64,000 bases of DNA from the NCBI RefSeq assembly GCF_900091465.1, contig NZ_FMHV01000002.1, positions 4,154,001 through 4,218,000 on the forward strand, read 5' to 3'. Below the pieces are notes generated by a model. That model had not been told where the DNA came from and ran no database searches. It saw nothing but the letters and a program-made list of their open reading frames with translations. Below, in pieces: positions 18,057 through 26,185 of this stretch. Source of the DNA: Micromonospora rhizosphaerae (GTDB lineage: Bacteria > Actinomycetota > Actinomycetes > Mycobacteriales > Micromonosporaceae). Made by a program: the position numbers and the translations under genes. Numbering within the stretch: position 1 is the first letter of the stretch; every line of letters starts with the position of its first letter.

Positions 18057-18791
18057 TCAGAGCACCTTGATCAAGTCGACCTTGAGCAACGGCACGGTCG
18101 TTTCGCCGCCGATCTGGGTGTCGTAGCTGAACGAGCCGAGCACCGTGACGTTGGCGCGGAAGATGTCGTCCTCGACGAGGTTCGCCAGGTCCGACTCCAC
18201 GCCGTAGAGCATGGTGTTGGTGTCGTAGTCCCACTCGTCGGCCATCCGCCGGTGGGCGACATCGGCCCGGAACGTGTCGCTGCCGGTCGCCGCGTCGAAC
18301 TGGGTGACCCTGCCGTACACGACGTAGGTCTTACCGAGGTACGCGTCCGGGTTCTTGGCGATGAGCTTCCACTGCCGGGCGCTCAGCGTCTTGTACGACG
18401 GCGGCTTCGGCGGCGGAGTCGTCTTCGTCGGCGACGGCGCCGCGGCGGTCGGGGGCGGGGTGCTGGGCGCGGCGGTGGTCGAGGCGGCGCTGGTGGGACT
18501 CGGGGCGGCCGACGTAACGGAGACCGACACCGGCTTGGCGGCATCGTCGTCGCCGAGACCGCCGATGACGGCACCACCACCGAAGGCGATGACGAGGGCG
18601 ATGCCACCCGCCGCCAGGGCGCGAGCGTTGAAGCGCTTGGCGGCAGCCGCCGGGTCGTCGGGAGCGCCGCTCTCCGACTCATCAGCGGTCGGCGGGGGCG
18701 GGGCTTCGGCCGGCGTCGGCGTCGGCTCCGGCGGTATGCCGGCCTGGTCGGCGGGTTGATCGAGCGTCATCGGGGTGGTCGGGTCCGTCAT
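18057..18791 (-). CDS. Membrane-anchored protein with OB-fold-like exported domain
   Basis: ATG at 18791 lies downstream of GAGGAG. The 244-aa product has a Pro/Glu-rich cytoplasmic N-terminus, one transmembrane helix (AAGGIALVIAFGGGAVIGGL), a long Ser/Thr/Pro linker and a C-terminal domain of about 110 residues (KNPDAYLGKTYVVYGRVTQF ... VTVLGSFSYDTQIGG) that looks like the OB-type tRNA_anti-like fold seen in secreted actinobacterial proteins. It lies 78 bases downstream of the lipoprotein gene, beyond a strong hairpin, so it may be read independently. Confidence 0.75.
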   Translation of the reverse strand: MTDPTTPMTLDQPADQAGIPPEPTPTPAEAPPPPTADESESGAPDDPAAAAKRFNARALAAGGIALVIAFGGGAVIGGLGDDDAAKPVSVSVTSAAPSPTSAASTTAAPSTPPPTAAAPSPTKTTPPPKPPSYKTLSARQWKLIAKNPDAYLGKTYVVYGRVTQFDAATGSDTFRADVAHRRMADEWDYDTNTMLYGVESDLANLVEDDIFRANVTVLGSFSYDTQIGGETTVPLLKVDLIKVL

Positions 18792-18829
18792 GGCGGTCTC
18801 CTCTGTGAACAGGGGTGTGGGGGAAGGGT

Positions 18830-18853
18830 GGGGCGGGCGGTGGCGCCCGCCCC
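18830..18853 (-). terminator. GC-rich hairpin between two exported-protein genes
   Basis: A perfect 10-bp stem (GGGGCGGGCG / CGCCCGCCCC) with a four-base loop lies just past the stop of the minus-strand lipoprotein gene. There is no T-tract, as is usual for actinobacterial terminators or attenuators. Confidence 0.65.
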
Positions 18854-18868
18854 GGGTCGAGCGGTGGG

Positions 18869-19396
18869 TCAGGTGAGGGAGACCGTCACGCCGCCGGAGA
18901 ACGGCGAGTCGTGGAGCTCGAGCTTGGCGAGCTTGACGTTCTTGGGGATGTCGAAGACGACCACGCCGGTGACCTGGTTGCCGGGGTTGATGTCGTTGAG
19001 GAACGTCTCGGCGTTCTTGTTGGCGTACATGGCGGCTCCGCCGTCGGCCGAGTACTCGGTGCCGTTGGCGGCGTAGGCCTTCTGGCTGCTGCCGTCGAAC
19101 ATCTGGGCTTCCTTGCCGATGTTCTTGACGTTGATCGTGACCAGGCAGAACTGGCCCTGCGCCTTCGCCCCGAGCATCTCGGTGCCGATCTTGGCGACGC
19201 CGCACTTCGACGACTTGACGGTGAATTCGAACTTCCCGTCCCGGGCCGGCTGGCCGATCTTCGCGGTCTTCGGCTTGTCCTCGCCGTTGGCGCCGCCGGC
19301 GTCGGCCTTGCTGGTGGCCCCGTCGGTGCTGCCGGCGCCGCAGCCCAGCGCGACGAGACCGGTGGCGAGCAGAGCGAGAGTGGTGGCCTTGCGCAT
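18869..19396 (-). CDS. Lipoprotein with DUF4352-type domain
   Basis: ATG at 19396 follows AGGAGG. The 175-aa precursor has a lipoprotein signal (MRKATTLALLATGLVALGC, lipobox ending at C19), a Gly/Ala/Lys linker and a beta-sandwich domain of about 120 residues (GKFEFTVKSSKCGVAKIGT ... QFCLVTINVKNIGKEAQMF) with the C...C pair and V-x-V-x-V-x-N pattern of DUF4352. Such domains bind extracytoplasmic partners. A plausible SigA-type promoter lies upstream: TTGACA near 19455 (minus strand), a 17-base spacer and TCTCAT. Confidence 0.85.
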   Translation of the reverse strand: MRKATTLALLATGLVALGCGAGSTDGATSKADAGGANGEDKPKTAKIGQPARDGKFEFTVKSSKCGVAKIGTEMLGAKAQGQFCLVTINVKNIGKEAQMFDGSSQKAYAANGTEYSADGGAAMYANKNAETFLNDINPGNQVTGVVVFDIPKNVKLAKLELHDSPFSGGVTVSLT

Positions 19397-19451
19397 CGTT
19401 GTCCTCCTGATGTGAACGTTGCGGCGTCAATGAGAGCAGACGCTGTGAACG

Positions 19452-19477
19452 CTGTCAACAGGCATGCTGCTTGACAG
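19452..19477. promoter_or_regulatory. Inverted repeat in divergent promoter region
   Basis: CTGTCAA (19452-19458) and TTGACAG (19471-19477) form a perfect 7-bp inverted repeat, with the two TTGACA cores facing opposite ways toward the lipoprotein gene and the methylase gene. It could be paired -35 boxes or an operator for a regulator; the methylase itself has an N-terminal helix-turn-helix. On the plus side TATGAC (19479-19484) sits at -10 distance from the GTG, suggesting a leaderless transcript. Confidence 0.5.
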
Positions 19478-19495
19478 GTATGACACACTGCGGAA

Positions 19496-21430
19496 GTGCA
19501 GGAAAACCCGAGTGTCACGGCAGCGGAGATCGCCCGGCTCGCGGGAGTGGGCCGCGCCGCGGTGAGCAACTGGCGCAAGCGGTACGCCGACTTCCCCGCC
19601 CCGGTGGGCGGCACGGCGGCCAGCCCCGAGTTCGACCTGGTCGAGGTCGAGCAGTGGCTACGCGACCAGGGCAAGCTCCCCGAGCTGTCCCGAGCCGACC
19701 ACCTCTGGCAGCACCTGACCGCGGCAAAGGAGAGCCCCGCGACGGCGCTCGCCACCGTCGGGGCGTACCTGCTGGCCCGGCAACGCGGCGAGCGACCAGC
19801 CCGCAAGCAGCTCGACAAGCAGCTCGTTGGCCTGCTCCCCGAGATCGACGCTCTCGCCGACGAGCTCGGCCTGCAGGGCGCCTTCGACGAGCTCTGGCAG
19901 CGCTTCTCCGCACCCGGCCCGGGTCGCCACTTCGCGACTCCGGACGACCTGGCCGATCTGATGGTCGGGATCGCCGGCGTCGGTGGCGGCTCGGTTCTCG
20001 ACCCGGCCGCCGGCACCGGCGCCACCCTCCGGGCCGCCGTCCGCGCCGGCTGCACTGCGGCATACGGGCAGGAGCTCGACGAGGACCTGGCCAAGCTCGC
20101 CGGGCTGTGGCTCGCCCTGCGCGAGGTACCCGGAGAGGTCCGCCCCGGCGACTCACTCCGCGCCGACGCGTTCCCCGGACGGACCGTCGACGCCGTGGTC
20201 TGCCACCCACCGTTCGGCGTCACCAACTGGGGTCTCGAGGAGCTTGGCTACGACCCGCGCTGGGAGTACGGGGTGCCGCCGCGTACCGAACCGGAGCTGG
20301 CCTGGGTGCAGCACGCGCTGGCCCACCTGCGTCCCGGCGGGCACGCCGTGCTGCTGATGCCGCCCACGGCCGCCGGCCGCCGGGCCGGCCGGCGGATCCG
20401 GGCCGAGTTGCTGCGCCGCGGCGCGCTGCGCGCCGTCATCGCGCTTCCGCCCGGGGTGGCCGCGCCGCACGGCGTACCGCTGCACCTGTGGGTGCTGCGG
20501 AGGCCTGCGGCCGACGCGCCCGCGCCGGCGCGGGCGCTGCTGGTCGACGCCACCGACGGCGACCTCGCCGAGCTGTACGCGCGGGTGGTGGCCACCTGGC
20601 GGGCCTTCGCCGGCGCGCCGGACGCCGACCTCGAGGAGGCCGGCTTCGCCCGCGCGGTTCCGGTGATCGAGCTGCTCGACGAGGAGGTCGACCTCACCCC
20701 CGCGCGCCGGCAACCCGCCGTCGGGGTCGAGGCGACCGGAGAGCATCTGGTACGCACCAGAGAGCGGCTCGCCGCCATCGTTGGCGACCTGCCGGCGCTG
20801 ATGCCGCAGGTCACGCCCGAGCCCGACGGGAAAACTGCGCCACTCACCGTGTCGATCGCCGAGCTGGCGCGCACCGGAGCGCTGCAACTGATCGGGCCGG
20901 TCCGGGTCGTTGGCGGCGCCGGCGAGAAGCCGTCAGCGGGAAAGGCCGGCGGGCCGCCGGTGCTCACCGTGCCGGACGTGCTCAACGGCACCGAGGCGTC
21001 GGGGCAGGTCGACGAGCGGCTCGGCCAGGAGATCCGGCTCGCCGTCGGGGACGTGGTGGTGCCGATGATCGCCAGGACGCTAACCGCCCGGGTCATCACG
21101 TCAGAGGGGGCGCTGCTCGGGCGGAACCTCTACCTGCTGCGGCCGAATCCGGCGGCGCTCGATCCGTGGTTCCTTGCCGGACAACTGCGCACCTCGGCCA
21201 ATGAGAGGCAGGCGTCGAGCCTGGCGGGCACGCTGCGCTTCGACATCCGGCGGGCGCAGGTACGGCGGCTGCCGCTCGACGAGCAGCGGGCGCACCGGGA
21301 GGCGTTCCGGCGGCTGGACGCCTTCGAGTCGGCAATCCGACAGGCGGCGACCCTTGGCGCGGAACTTGTGCAGCTCACCGCCGACGGCCTGGCGCGGGGA
21401 TCGATCCGGCCCGAGGGGGAGCCGCGGTGA
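19496..21430 (+). CDS. N6-adenine DNA methylase with HTH and specificity-like C-terminus
   Basis: GTG at 19496 has no ribosome site, consistent with a leaderless start. The 644-aa product begins with a small helix-turn-helix (AAEIARLAGVGRAAVSNWRK), then a helical HsdM-type N-terminal region and the methylase core with SAM motif DPAAGTG (about 169-175) and HPPF (about 237), a variant of the catalytic N-P-P-F/Y in which His replaces Asn. The last 250 residues resemble an HsdS-type recognition domain (GDVVVPMIARTLTARVI ... WFLAGQLRTSANERQ). Fusion of modification and specificity parts is known in type I-like systems; no restriction subunit gene adjoins it. The altered catalytic motif makes activity uncertain. 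Confidence 0.82.
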   Translation: MQENPSVTAAEIARLAGVGRAAVSNWRKRYADFPAPVGGTAASPEFDLVEVEQWLRDQGKLPELSRADHLWQHLTAAKESPATALATVGAYLLARQRGERPARKQLDKQLVGLLPEIDALADELGLQGAFDELWQRFSAPGPGRHFATPDDLADLMVGIAGVGGGSVLDPAAGTGATLRAAVRAGCTAAYGQELDEDLAKLAGLWLALREVPGEVRPGDSLRADAFPGRTVDAVVCHPPFGVTNWGLEELGYDPRWEYGVPPRTEPELAWVQHALAHLRPGGHAVLLMPPTAAGRRAGRRIRAELLRRGALRAVIALPPGVAAPHGVPLHLWVLRRPAADAPAPARALLVDATDGDLAELYARVVATWRAFAGAPDADLEEAGFARAVPVIELLDEEVDLTPARRQPAVGVEATGEHLVRTRERLAAIVGDLPALMPQVTPEPDGKTAPLTVSIAELARTGALQLIGPVRVVGGAGEKPSAGKAGGPPVLTVPDVLNGTEASGQVDERLGQEIRLAVGDVVVPMIARTLTARVITSEGALLGRNLYLLRPNPAALDPWFLAGQLRTSANERQASSLAGTLRFDIRRAQVRRLPLDEQRAHREAFRRLDAFESAIRQAATLGAELVQLTADGLARGSIRPEGEPR

Positions 21431-21432
21431 GG

Positions 21433-21834
21433 TCAGACCTCAAGGATCTCCCAGCCCTCGCCGAGCACCTTGGTGAACTGGTCGGGACGCGACGTGACGA
21501 CGGCCGACTGGTTGACCAGCGCCACCCAGGCGGCATGTCCGGCCCCCAGCCGTCCGGTGTGCCGGGCCATGCTGCCGATGGTGGGCGCCTCGTCGTCGCG
21601 GTCGAGATCGAGGGCGGGCGTCACCGTGTGAACGGCGGGGTTGCGGCGCAGCATCCGCAGCAGTTCGTGCTCGCTCGGGTCGAGCAGGCAGTACGCCTCG
21701 ATCAGGCAGATCGACGGCAGGGCCACCGTGCGTTCCGCGTCGGCCACCGCGACCAGGACCTCGCCGACCGCCTCCACTCCGTGGGCGTACGCCATCAAGG
21801 CGCCCGTGTCGAGCACCCAGTACGGCCGGCTCAC
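21433..21834 (-). CDS. PIN-domain toxin (VapC-like)
   Basis: GTG at 21834 overlaps the antitoxin stop (GTGA). The 133-aa protein has PIN motifs: VLDTGALMAYA with the first Asp, and ICLIEAYCLL with the Glu. Near the C-terminus, where VapC proteins usually carry a third Asp (D-A-x-x-A), this one reads LGAGHAAWVALVNQSAV, so that acidic residue is not obvious; SRPDQF follows. VapC toxins are RNases neutralised by the upstream antitoxin. It converges tail to tail with the methylase gene (2 bases between stops). Confidence 0.8.
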   Translation of the reverse strand: MSRPYWVLDTGALMAYAHGVEAVGEVLVAVADAERTVALPSICLIEAYCLLDPSEHELLRMLRRNPAVHTVTPALDLDRDDEAPTIGSMARHTGRLGAGHAAWVALVNQSAVVTSRPDQFTKVLGEGWEILEV

Positions 21835-22142
21835 GCCGCCGCGCGCCGGTCCAGCTCCGCCCGCACCTCGTCGGCCGGGCGTCCCAGCAGCTCCGCGACC
21901 CGTGCGATGGCAGCCTCCCGGGCTTCGGGCGTAACCTGCCGCGCGGCCAGCTTCTGGGCCGCGCCGATCGGGTCGTACGGGAGCTCGCCGTGACCCGCAG
22001 CCCGCAGCGCGGCCCTCATGTCGTCGGATATCCGACGGCGGCGCAGCGCCTCGGTGACGTACGCGGAAACCTGGCGGGCAGGGAGAGCGTCCAGCTGCTC
22101 GGCCACGTCGTCTGGGACGGAGATCGTCACACGCCGACTCAT
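21831..22142 (-). CDS. Ribbon-helix-helix antitoxin (VapB/CopG-like)
   Basis: The 103-aa product starts at ATG 22142 with RRVTISVPDDVAEQLDAL, a ribbon-helix-helix DNA-binding segment, followed by SAYVTEALRRRR and a long charged helical C-terminus expected to grip the toxin. The overlapping PIN toxin gene downstream makes this a type II toxin-antitoxin pair. Such antitoxins usually repress their own promoter. Confidence 0.82.
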   Translation of the reverse strand: MSRRVTISVPDDVAEQLDALPARQVSAYVTEALRRRRISDDMRAALRAAGHGELPYDPIGAAQKLAARQVTPEAREAAIARVAELLGRPADEVRAELDRRAAA

Positions 22143-22302
22143 ACACGGGAGCCTAGCGAAGTATGAATTCGCCGACCAGTAGGAATCACCGAACGACCGC
22201 TAGCCCCATGATCATGCGACGTTGTACGGTCATGCGTCCGCGAGGCGTGGGGCCGGCGGCGGTCGCATCGGCGCATGTGGGTGTCATCGCGTGGGGGGTC
22301 TG

Positions 22303-23370
22303 ATGGCGCTGCAGAAGGTGGGCGGGTACGAGGTGGTCCGGCCGCTCGGCTCGGGCGGCATGGGAACGGTGTACTTCGCGGTCTCGCCTACCGCCGACCG
22401 GGTCGCGCTCAAGGTGATCAAGCGGGAGCTGCTCGAGGCGCCGACGATGCGGGAACGGTTCGCCGCCGAGGTGGAGAGCCTGAAGCTGGTGTTCGGATCC
22501 CGGGTCGCGCGTCTGGAGGATGCAGACACCACCGGCGACCCCGCCTGGCTGGCCGTCGAGTACGTGCCGGGCGCGACGCTGCGCCAGCACGTCGACGCCA
22601 GGGGCCCCCTCTCGCTCTCGATGGCCGCGATGGTCGGGGCGATGCTCGCCGACGGTCTGGCCAAGGTGCACCAGGTCGGCCTCCTGCACCGGGACCTTAA
22701 ACCGCAGAACATCATCCTCGGCCCGGACGGGCCGAAGCTGATCGACTTCGGCTTGGCGGTGCTGATCGATCGCGATCATTACCTGACTGAAGCCGGTGCG
22801 CTCGTCGGTACGCCCGCCTATATGTCGCCGGAGCAGGTCCGGGGCGAGCGGGAACTGACGCCGGCGGTCGACATCTACGGCCTGGCGGCCACGCTGGTCT
22901 TCGCGCTCACCGGTCACGGTCTCTACCCGCCGACAAACTCCTGGAACCTCCTGCTGCGGATCACCGAACCGACCGACCTGCCCGACCTCTCCGGCGTTCC
23001 GGACGAGCTGGTGCAGTTGCTCGGCGCCATGCTGGCCCATGACCCGACCGCCCGGCCCGGGCTCGACGACGTCCGGGCCCGCTTGCTGGCGGTCGCCTCC
23101 GCGAGCAGCGGCAAGACGGCCCTCGACCTGCGCCAGGAGGTCGCCGCCCTCACCTACAACGGTGAGACCGAGTTGCTGGTCCCGCCGGACCTGGTCGATC
23201 CGACACAGGACCCAGAGGACCTGCCCGTCGTCGCGGAGGAGAGCACGGCCGAGGTGCCCGAGACGACGCCGACGAAGGTCGACCCCGAGCGGCCCGCCAG
23301 CCCCCGCCCCGACGTGACCTGGCTGGTCGACAAGATTCGCCGCCAGTACGCCCGCCGCTCGACCCTGTAG
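22303..23370 (+). CDS. Hanks-type Ser/Thr protein kinase (first gene of DISARM-like operon)
   Basis: ATG at 22303 follows a G-rich ribosome site (GGGGGG); an upstream frame extension is not protein-like. The 355-aa soluble kinase has the glycine loop GSGGMGTV (16-23), lysine K37, HRDLKPQN (129-136), DFG (148-150), activation-segment GTPAYMSPE (169-177) and a conserved D-x-Y-G-L helix. About 90 residues follow the kinase domain without a membrane helix. It ends 13 bases before the SNF2 helicase gene, so it is almost certainly co-transcribed. Kinases also accompany methylase/helicase defence loci in Pgl/BREX type 2 (PglW), which suggests control by phosphorylation. Confidence 0.9.
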   Translation: MALQKVGGYEVVRPLGSGGMGTVYFAVSPTADRVALKVIKRELLEAPTMRERFAAEVESLKLVFGSRVARLEDADTTGDPAWLAVEYVPGATLRQHVDARGPLSLSMAAMVGAMLADGLAKVHQVGLLHRDLKPQNIILGPDGPKLIDFGLAVLIDRDHYLTEAGALVGTPAYMSPEQVRGERELTPAVDIYGLAATLVFALTGHGLYPPTNSWNLLLRITEPTDLPDLSGVPDELVQLLGAMLAHDPTARPGLDDVRARLLAVASASSGKTALDLRQEVAALTYNGETELLVPPDLVDPTQDPEDLPVVAEESTAEVPETTPTKVDPERPASPRPDVTWLVDKIRRQYARRSTL

Positions 23371-23383
23371 GAAGGCTCCACCC

Positions 23384-26185
23384 ATGACCACCTCCCAGGA
23401 CGCCACCTTCGCCCCGGGCTCCCGCATCGTCGTGCGAGACGAGGAGTGGCTGGTCCGCAGCGTGAAGACTGGCACCGCGGACGGCACCATGATCAAGGCC
23501 GTCGGTGTCTCCGAGTTCGTGCAGGACGTCGAGGCGACCTTCTTCACCGAACTGGAAGACATCACGCCGCTGGTCCCGGAGGAGACAGAACTCGTCCTGG
23601 ACACCTCCTCGCGGTTCCGGCAGAGCCGGCTCTTCCTGGAGGCCGTACTTCGGCGTACCCCGCTGCCCCGCACCGAGCGCGGCCTGGCCCTGGCCGACCG
23701 GTTCCTGCTCGACCCGCTGACCTACCAGCAGCGCCCGGTCGAGCTGGCCCTCTCCGGCCTGCGGCCTCGGATCCTGCTCGCCGACGTGGTCGGTCTCGGT
23801 AAGACCCTGGAGATCGGGCTGATCCTCGCCGAGCTGATCCGCCGGGGCCGGGGCGACCGCATCCTGGTCGTCTCCCCGCAGCAGGTGCTGGAGCAGTTCC
23901 AGCGGGAACTCTGGACCCGGTTCGCGATCCCGCTGGTGCGGCTCGACTCGACCGGCATCCAGCGCATCCAGCAGGAAATCCCCGCCGGGCGGAACCCGTT
24001 CACCTACTTCAAGCGGGCCATCATCTCCGTCGACACCCTCAAGGACGCCGGCCAGTTCGGCCACCACCTCGACGCGACCACCTGGGATGTCGTCGTCATC
24101 GACGAGTCGCACAACCTCATCAACAAGGGCACCCAGCGCAACGAGCTGGCCCGCCGGCTCGCCGCCAAGACCGACGCGCTGCTGCTGGCCAGCGCCACCC
24201 CGCACAACGGCAACCGGGAGTCCTTCGCCCAGCTGATCTCGCTGCTCGACCCGGCGGCCATCGCCAACGAGAAGGACTACGAGGCCAAGGACATCGCCCA
24301 CCTCTACCTGCGGCGCACGAAGATCAGTCCGGAGGTACGCGACCAGATCGGCGACCGCTGGGCCGACCGCGGCCCGTCCCAGGCAGTGCACTGCCCGGCC
24401 GGCCGGATCGAGGAGCAGATCTTCGACGAGTTGACCGACGTGTGGCTCGCGGGCAAGTGGAGCGACGAGGCGATCACGGGCCAGCACCGGCTCTTCCCGT
24501 ACACGCTGTTGAAGTCCTTCCTCTCCTCCCACCGCGCCCTGCACGTGACGGTGGAGAACCGGCGCAACAAGGCCACCGGCGCCGAGCGGGCGGCACTGGA
24601 CCGGCTCGCAGAGCTGACCTCCGCGATGACCGACCGTGACTCCAGCAAGTTGCAGAAGCTGGTTGAGGAGCTGAAGAAGATCGGCGTCGGCAAGGGCAGC
24701 GACACCCGGGCGGTGGTCTTCTCCGAGCGGGTGCCGACCATCAAATGGCTCGCCGACGTCGTCCCCGGAATGCTCGGCCTCAAGCCGAACGCCGTGCGGG
24801 TGTTGCATGGCGTCGTGCCGGACCTTGAGGAGCAGAGAATCCTGCAGGAGTTCGAGCTGGCGGGCAGCGAGGTACGGTTGCTCTTCACCGGCGACGTCGC
24901 CTCCGAGGGCGTCAACCTGCATCAGCAGTGCCACCACCTGATCCACTACGACATCCCGTGGAGCCTAATCCGGATCGAGCAGCGCAACGGCCGCATCGAC
25001 CGCTACGGGCAGAAGCATCAGCCCCAGTTCCGCGCGCTCATCCTCACCTCCGACCGCGAGGACGCGAAGGACGATCGTACGGTCTCCGAGAAGCTCCTAA
25101 ACCGTGAGGCGGTCGCCCATCGCAGCCTCGGCAGCGTGGAGGCCGCGACCGGTCTCTACGACGCCAAGGCCGAGGAGGACCGGCTCGTCCGCGACCTGCT
25201 CAACGGCAAGTCGGTGGACGAGTCCTACGAGACCGCGCACGCCGAGATCGACGTGATGGCCGATCTCTTCGGCGACGTCGGCACCGCCCCCGTCGCGGCG
25301 GAAGTCGCCCAGGCCCGAGTGCCGAAGCTCTTCACCTCCACTGAAGATTTCGTCGACGCTGCCCTGTACGAGATCTACGAGGACCGGCCCGAGGACCACA
25401 TCGATCTGCGCCGCGAGGACGAACTGCTGACCTTCCTCGCCCCCGACGACCTGGTGCACCGGCTCACGGACCTGCCCCGCTCCTACCTGCGCGCGCACCG
25501 CGAGGGCGAGGACCTGCGACTCAAGGTCACCTTCGACCGCAAACTCGCCCAGCGCAAACTCGACCAGGCCCGGCAGAGCAAGACCCCGATGTGGCCGGAG
25601 ATCGCCTTCCTCAGCGACGTGCACCCGATGGTCGACTGGCTGGTCGACAAGGTGCTCATCCGCCTCGGCCGCCAGCAGGCCCCCGTGCTCACCGCCGACG
25701 TGGCCGCTCCGACCTACCTGATCCAGGGCGTCTACGCCAACCGCCTCGGCCAGCCGACCGTGGTGCAGTGGATGGCCGTCTCCGGCCTGCCCGCGTCGCC
25801 GGAGATCCGGCCCATGGACGAGGTGCTCCGCGAGGCCAACGTGGGCCCGTCGATGGTCAACCGCGCCGAGACTGTCCCGCTCGAACCGCTCACCCGGATC
25901 CTGCCGCAGGCCGTCGAGGTCGCCCGACAGTATCTGGAGGGCAAACGCGACGAGTGGGCGCAGGCCAACGCCGAGCCGCTGGAGAAGTACCGCGCGCAGC
26001 TCGACCACTACCAGCAGGCCAGCCTCTTCGACGAGCTGCCCGGCGCGCACCGAGAGAGGCGCCGCCAGCGAGTGCAGGCCACCGTCCAGGAGCAGCACGA
26101 CCTGCTCGACCGCTTGGAAACCGTCGGCGAACCGATGCTGCGGGTGCTCGCCGTCCTCGTACCGTCCCCGGAGAGTGCAGGATGA
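23384..26185 (+). CDS. SNF2-family helicase, DrmD-like
   Basis: The 933-aa protein begins at ATG 23384 after AGGAAGG. It has a complete SF2/SNF2 motor: motif I ADVVGLGKT (133-141), DESH (240-243), SATPHNG (270-276), motif V FTGDVASEGVNL (501-512) and motif VI RIEQRNGRIDRYGQ (530-543), then a C-terminal helical region of about 390 residues. In DISARM class 1 systems a SNF2 helicase of this type (DrmD) precedes the adenine methylase. Here the stop overlaps the methylase start (ATGA), matching that order. It is expected to move on DNA and discriminate unmodified phage DNA. Confidence 0.85.
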   Translation: MTTSQDATFAPGSRIVVRDEEWLVRSVKTGTADGTMIKAVGVSEFVQDVEATFFTELEDITPLVPEETELVLDTSSRFRQSRLFLEAVLRRTPLPRTERGLALADRFLLDPLTYQQRPVELALSGLRPRILLADVVGLGKTLEIGLILAELIRRGRGDRILVVSPQQVLEQFQRELWTRFAIPLVRLDSTGIQRIQQEIPAGRNPFTYFKRAIISVDTLKDAGQFGHHLDATTWDVVVIDESHNLINKGTQRNELARRLAAKTDALLLASATPHNGNRESFAQLISLLDPAAIANEKDYEAKDIAHLYLRRTKISPEVRDQIGDRWADRGPSQAVHCPAGRIEEQIFDELTDVWLAGKWSDEAITGQHRLFPYTLLKSFLSSHRALHVTVENRRNKATGAERAALDRLAELTSAMTDRDSSKLQKLVEELKKIGVGKGSDTRAVVFSERVPTIKWLADVVPGMLGLKPNAVRVLHGVVPDLEEQRILQEFELAGSEVRLLFTGDVASEGVNLHQQCHHLIHYDIPWSLIRIEQRNGRIDRYGQKHQPQFRALILTSDREDAKDDRTVSEKLLNREAVAHRSLGSVEAATGLYDAKAEEDRLVRDLLNGKSVDESYETAHAEIDVMADLFGDVGTAPVAAEVAQARVPKLFTSTEDFVDAALYEIYEDRPEDHIDLRREDELLTFLAPDDLVHRLTDLPRSYLRAHREGEDLRLKVTFDRKLAQRKLDQARQSKTPMWPEIAFLSDVHPMVDWLVDKVLIRLGRQQAPVLTADVAAPTYLIQGVYANRLGQPTVVQWMAVSGLPASPEIRPMDEVLREANVGPSMVNRAETVPLEPLTRILPQAVEVARQYLEGKRDEWAQANAEPLEKYRAQLDHYQQASLFDELPGAHRERRRQRVQATVQEQHDLLDRLETVGEPMLRVLAVLVPSPESAG

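Noticed and set aside
19471..21204. 577-codon frame overlapping the methylase gene in another phase
   Set aside because: It is composed almost only of Arg, Ala, Gly and Pro; the methylase frame carries the SAM and catalytic motifs.
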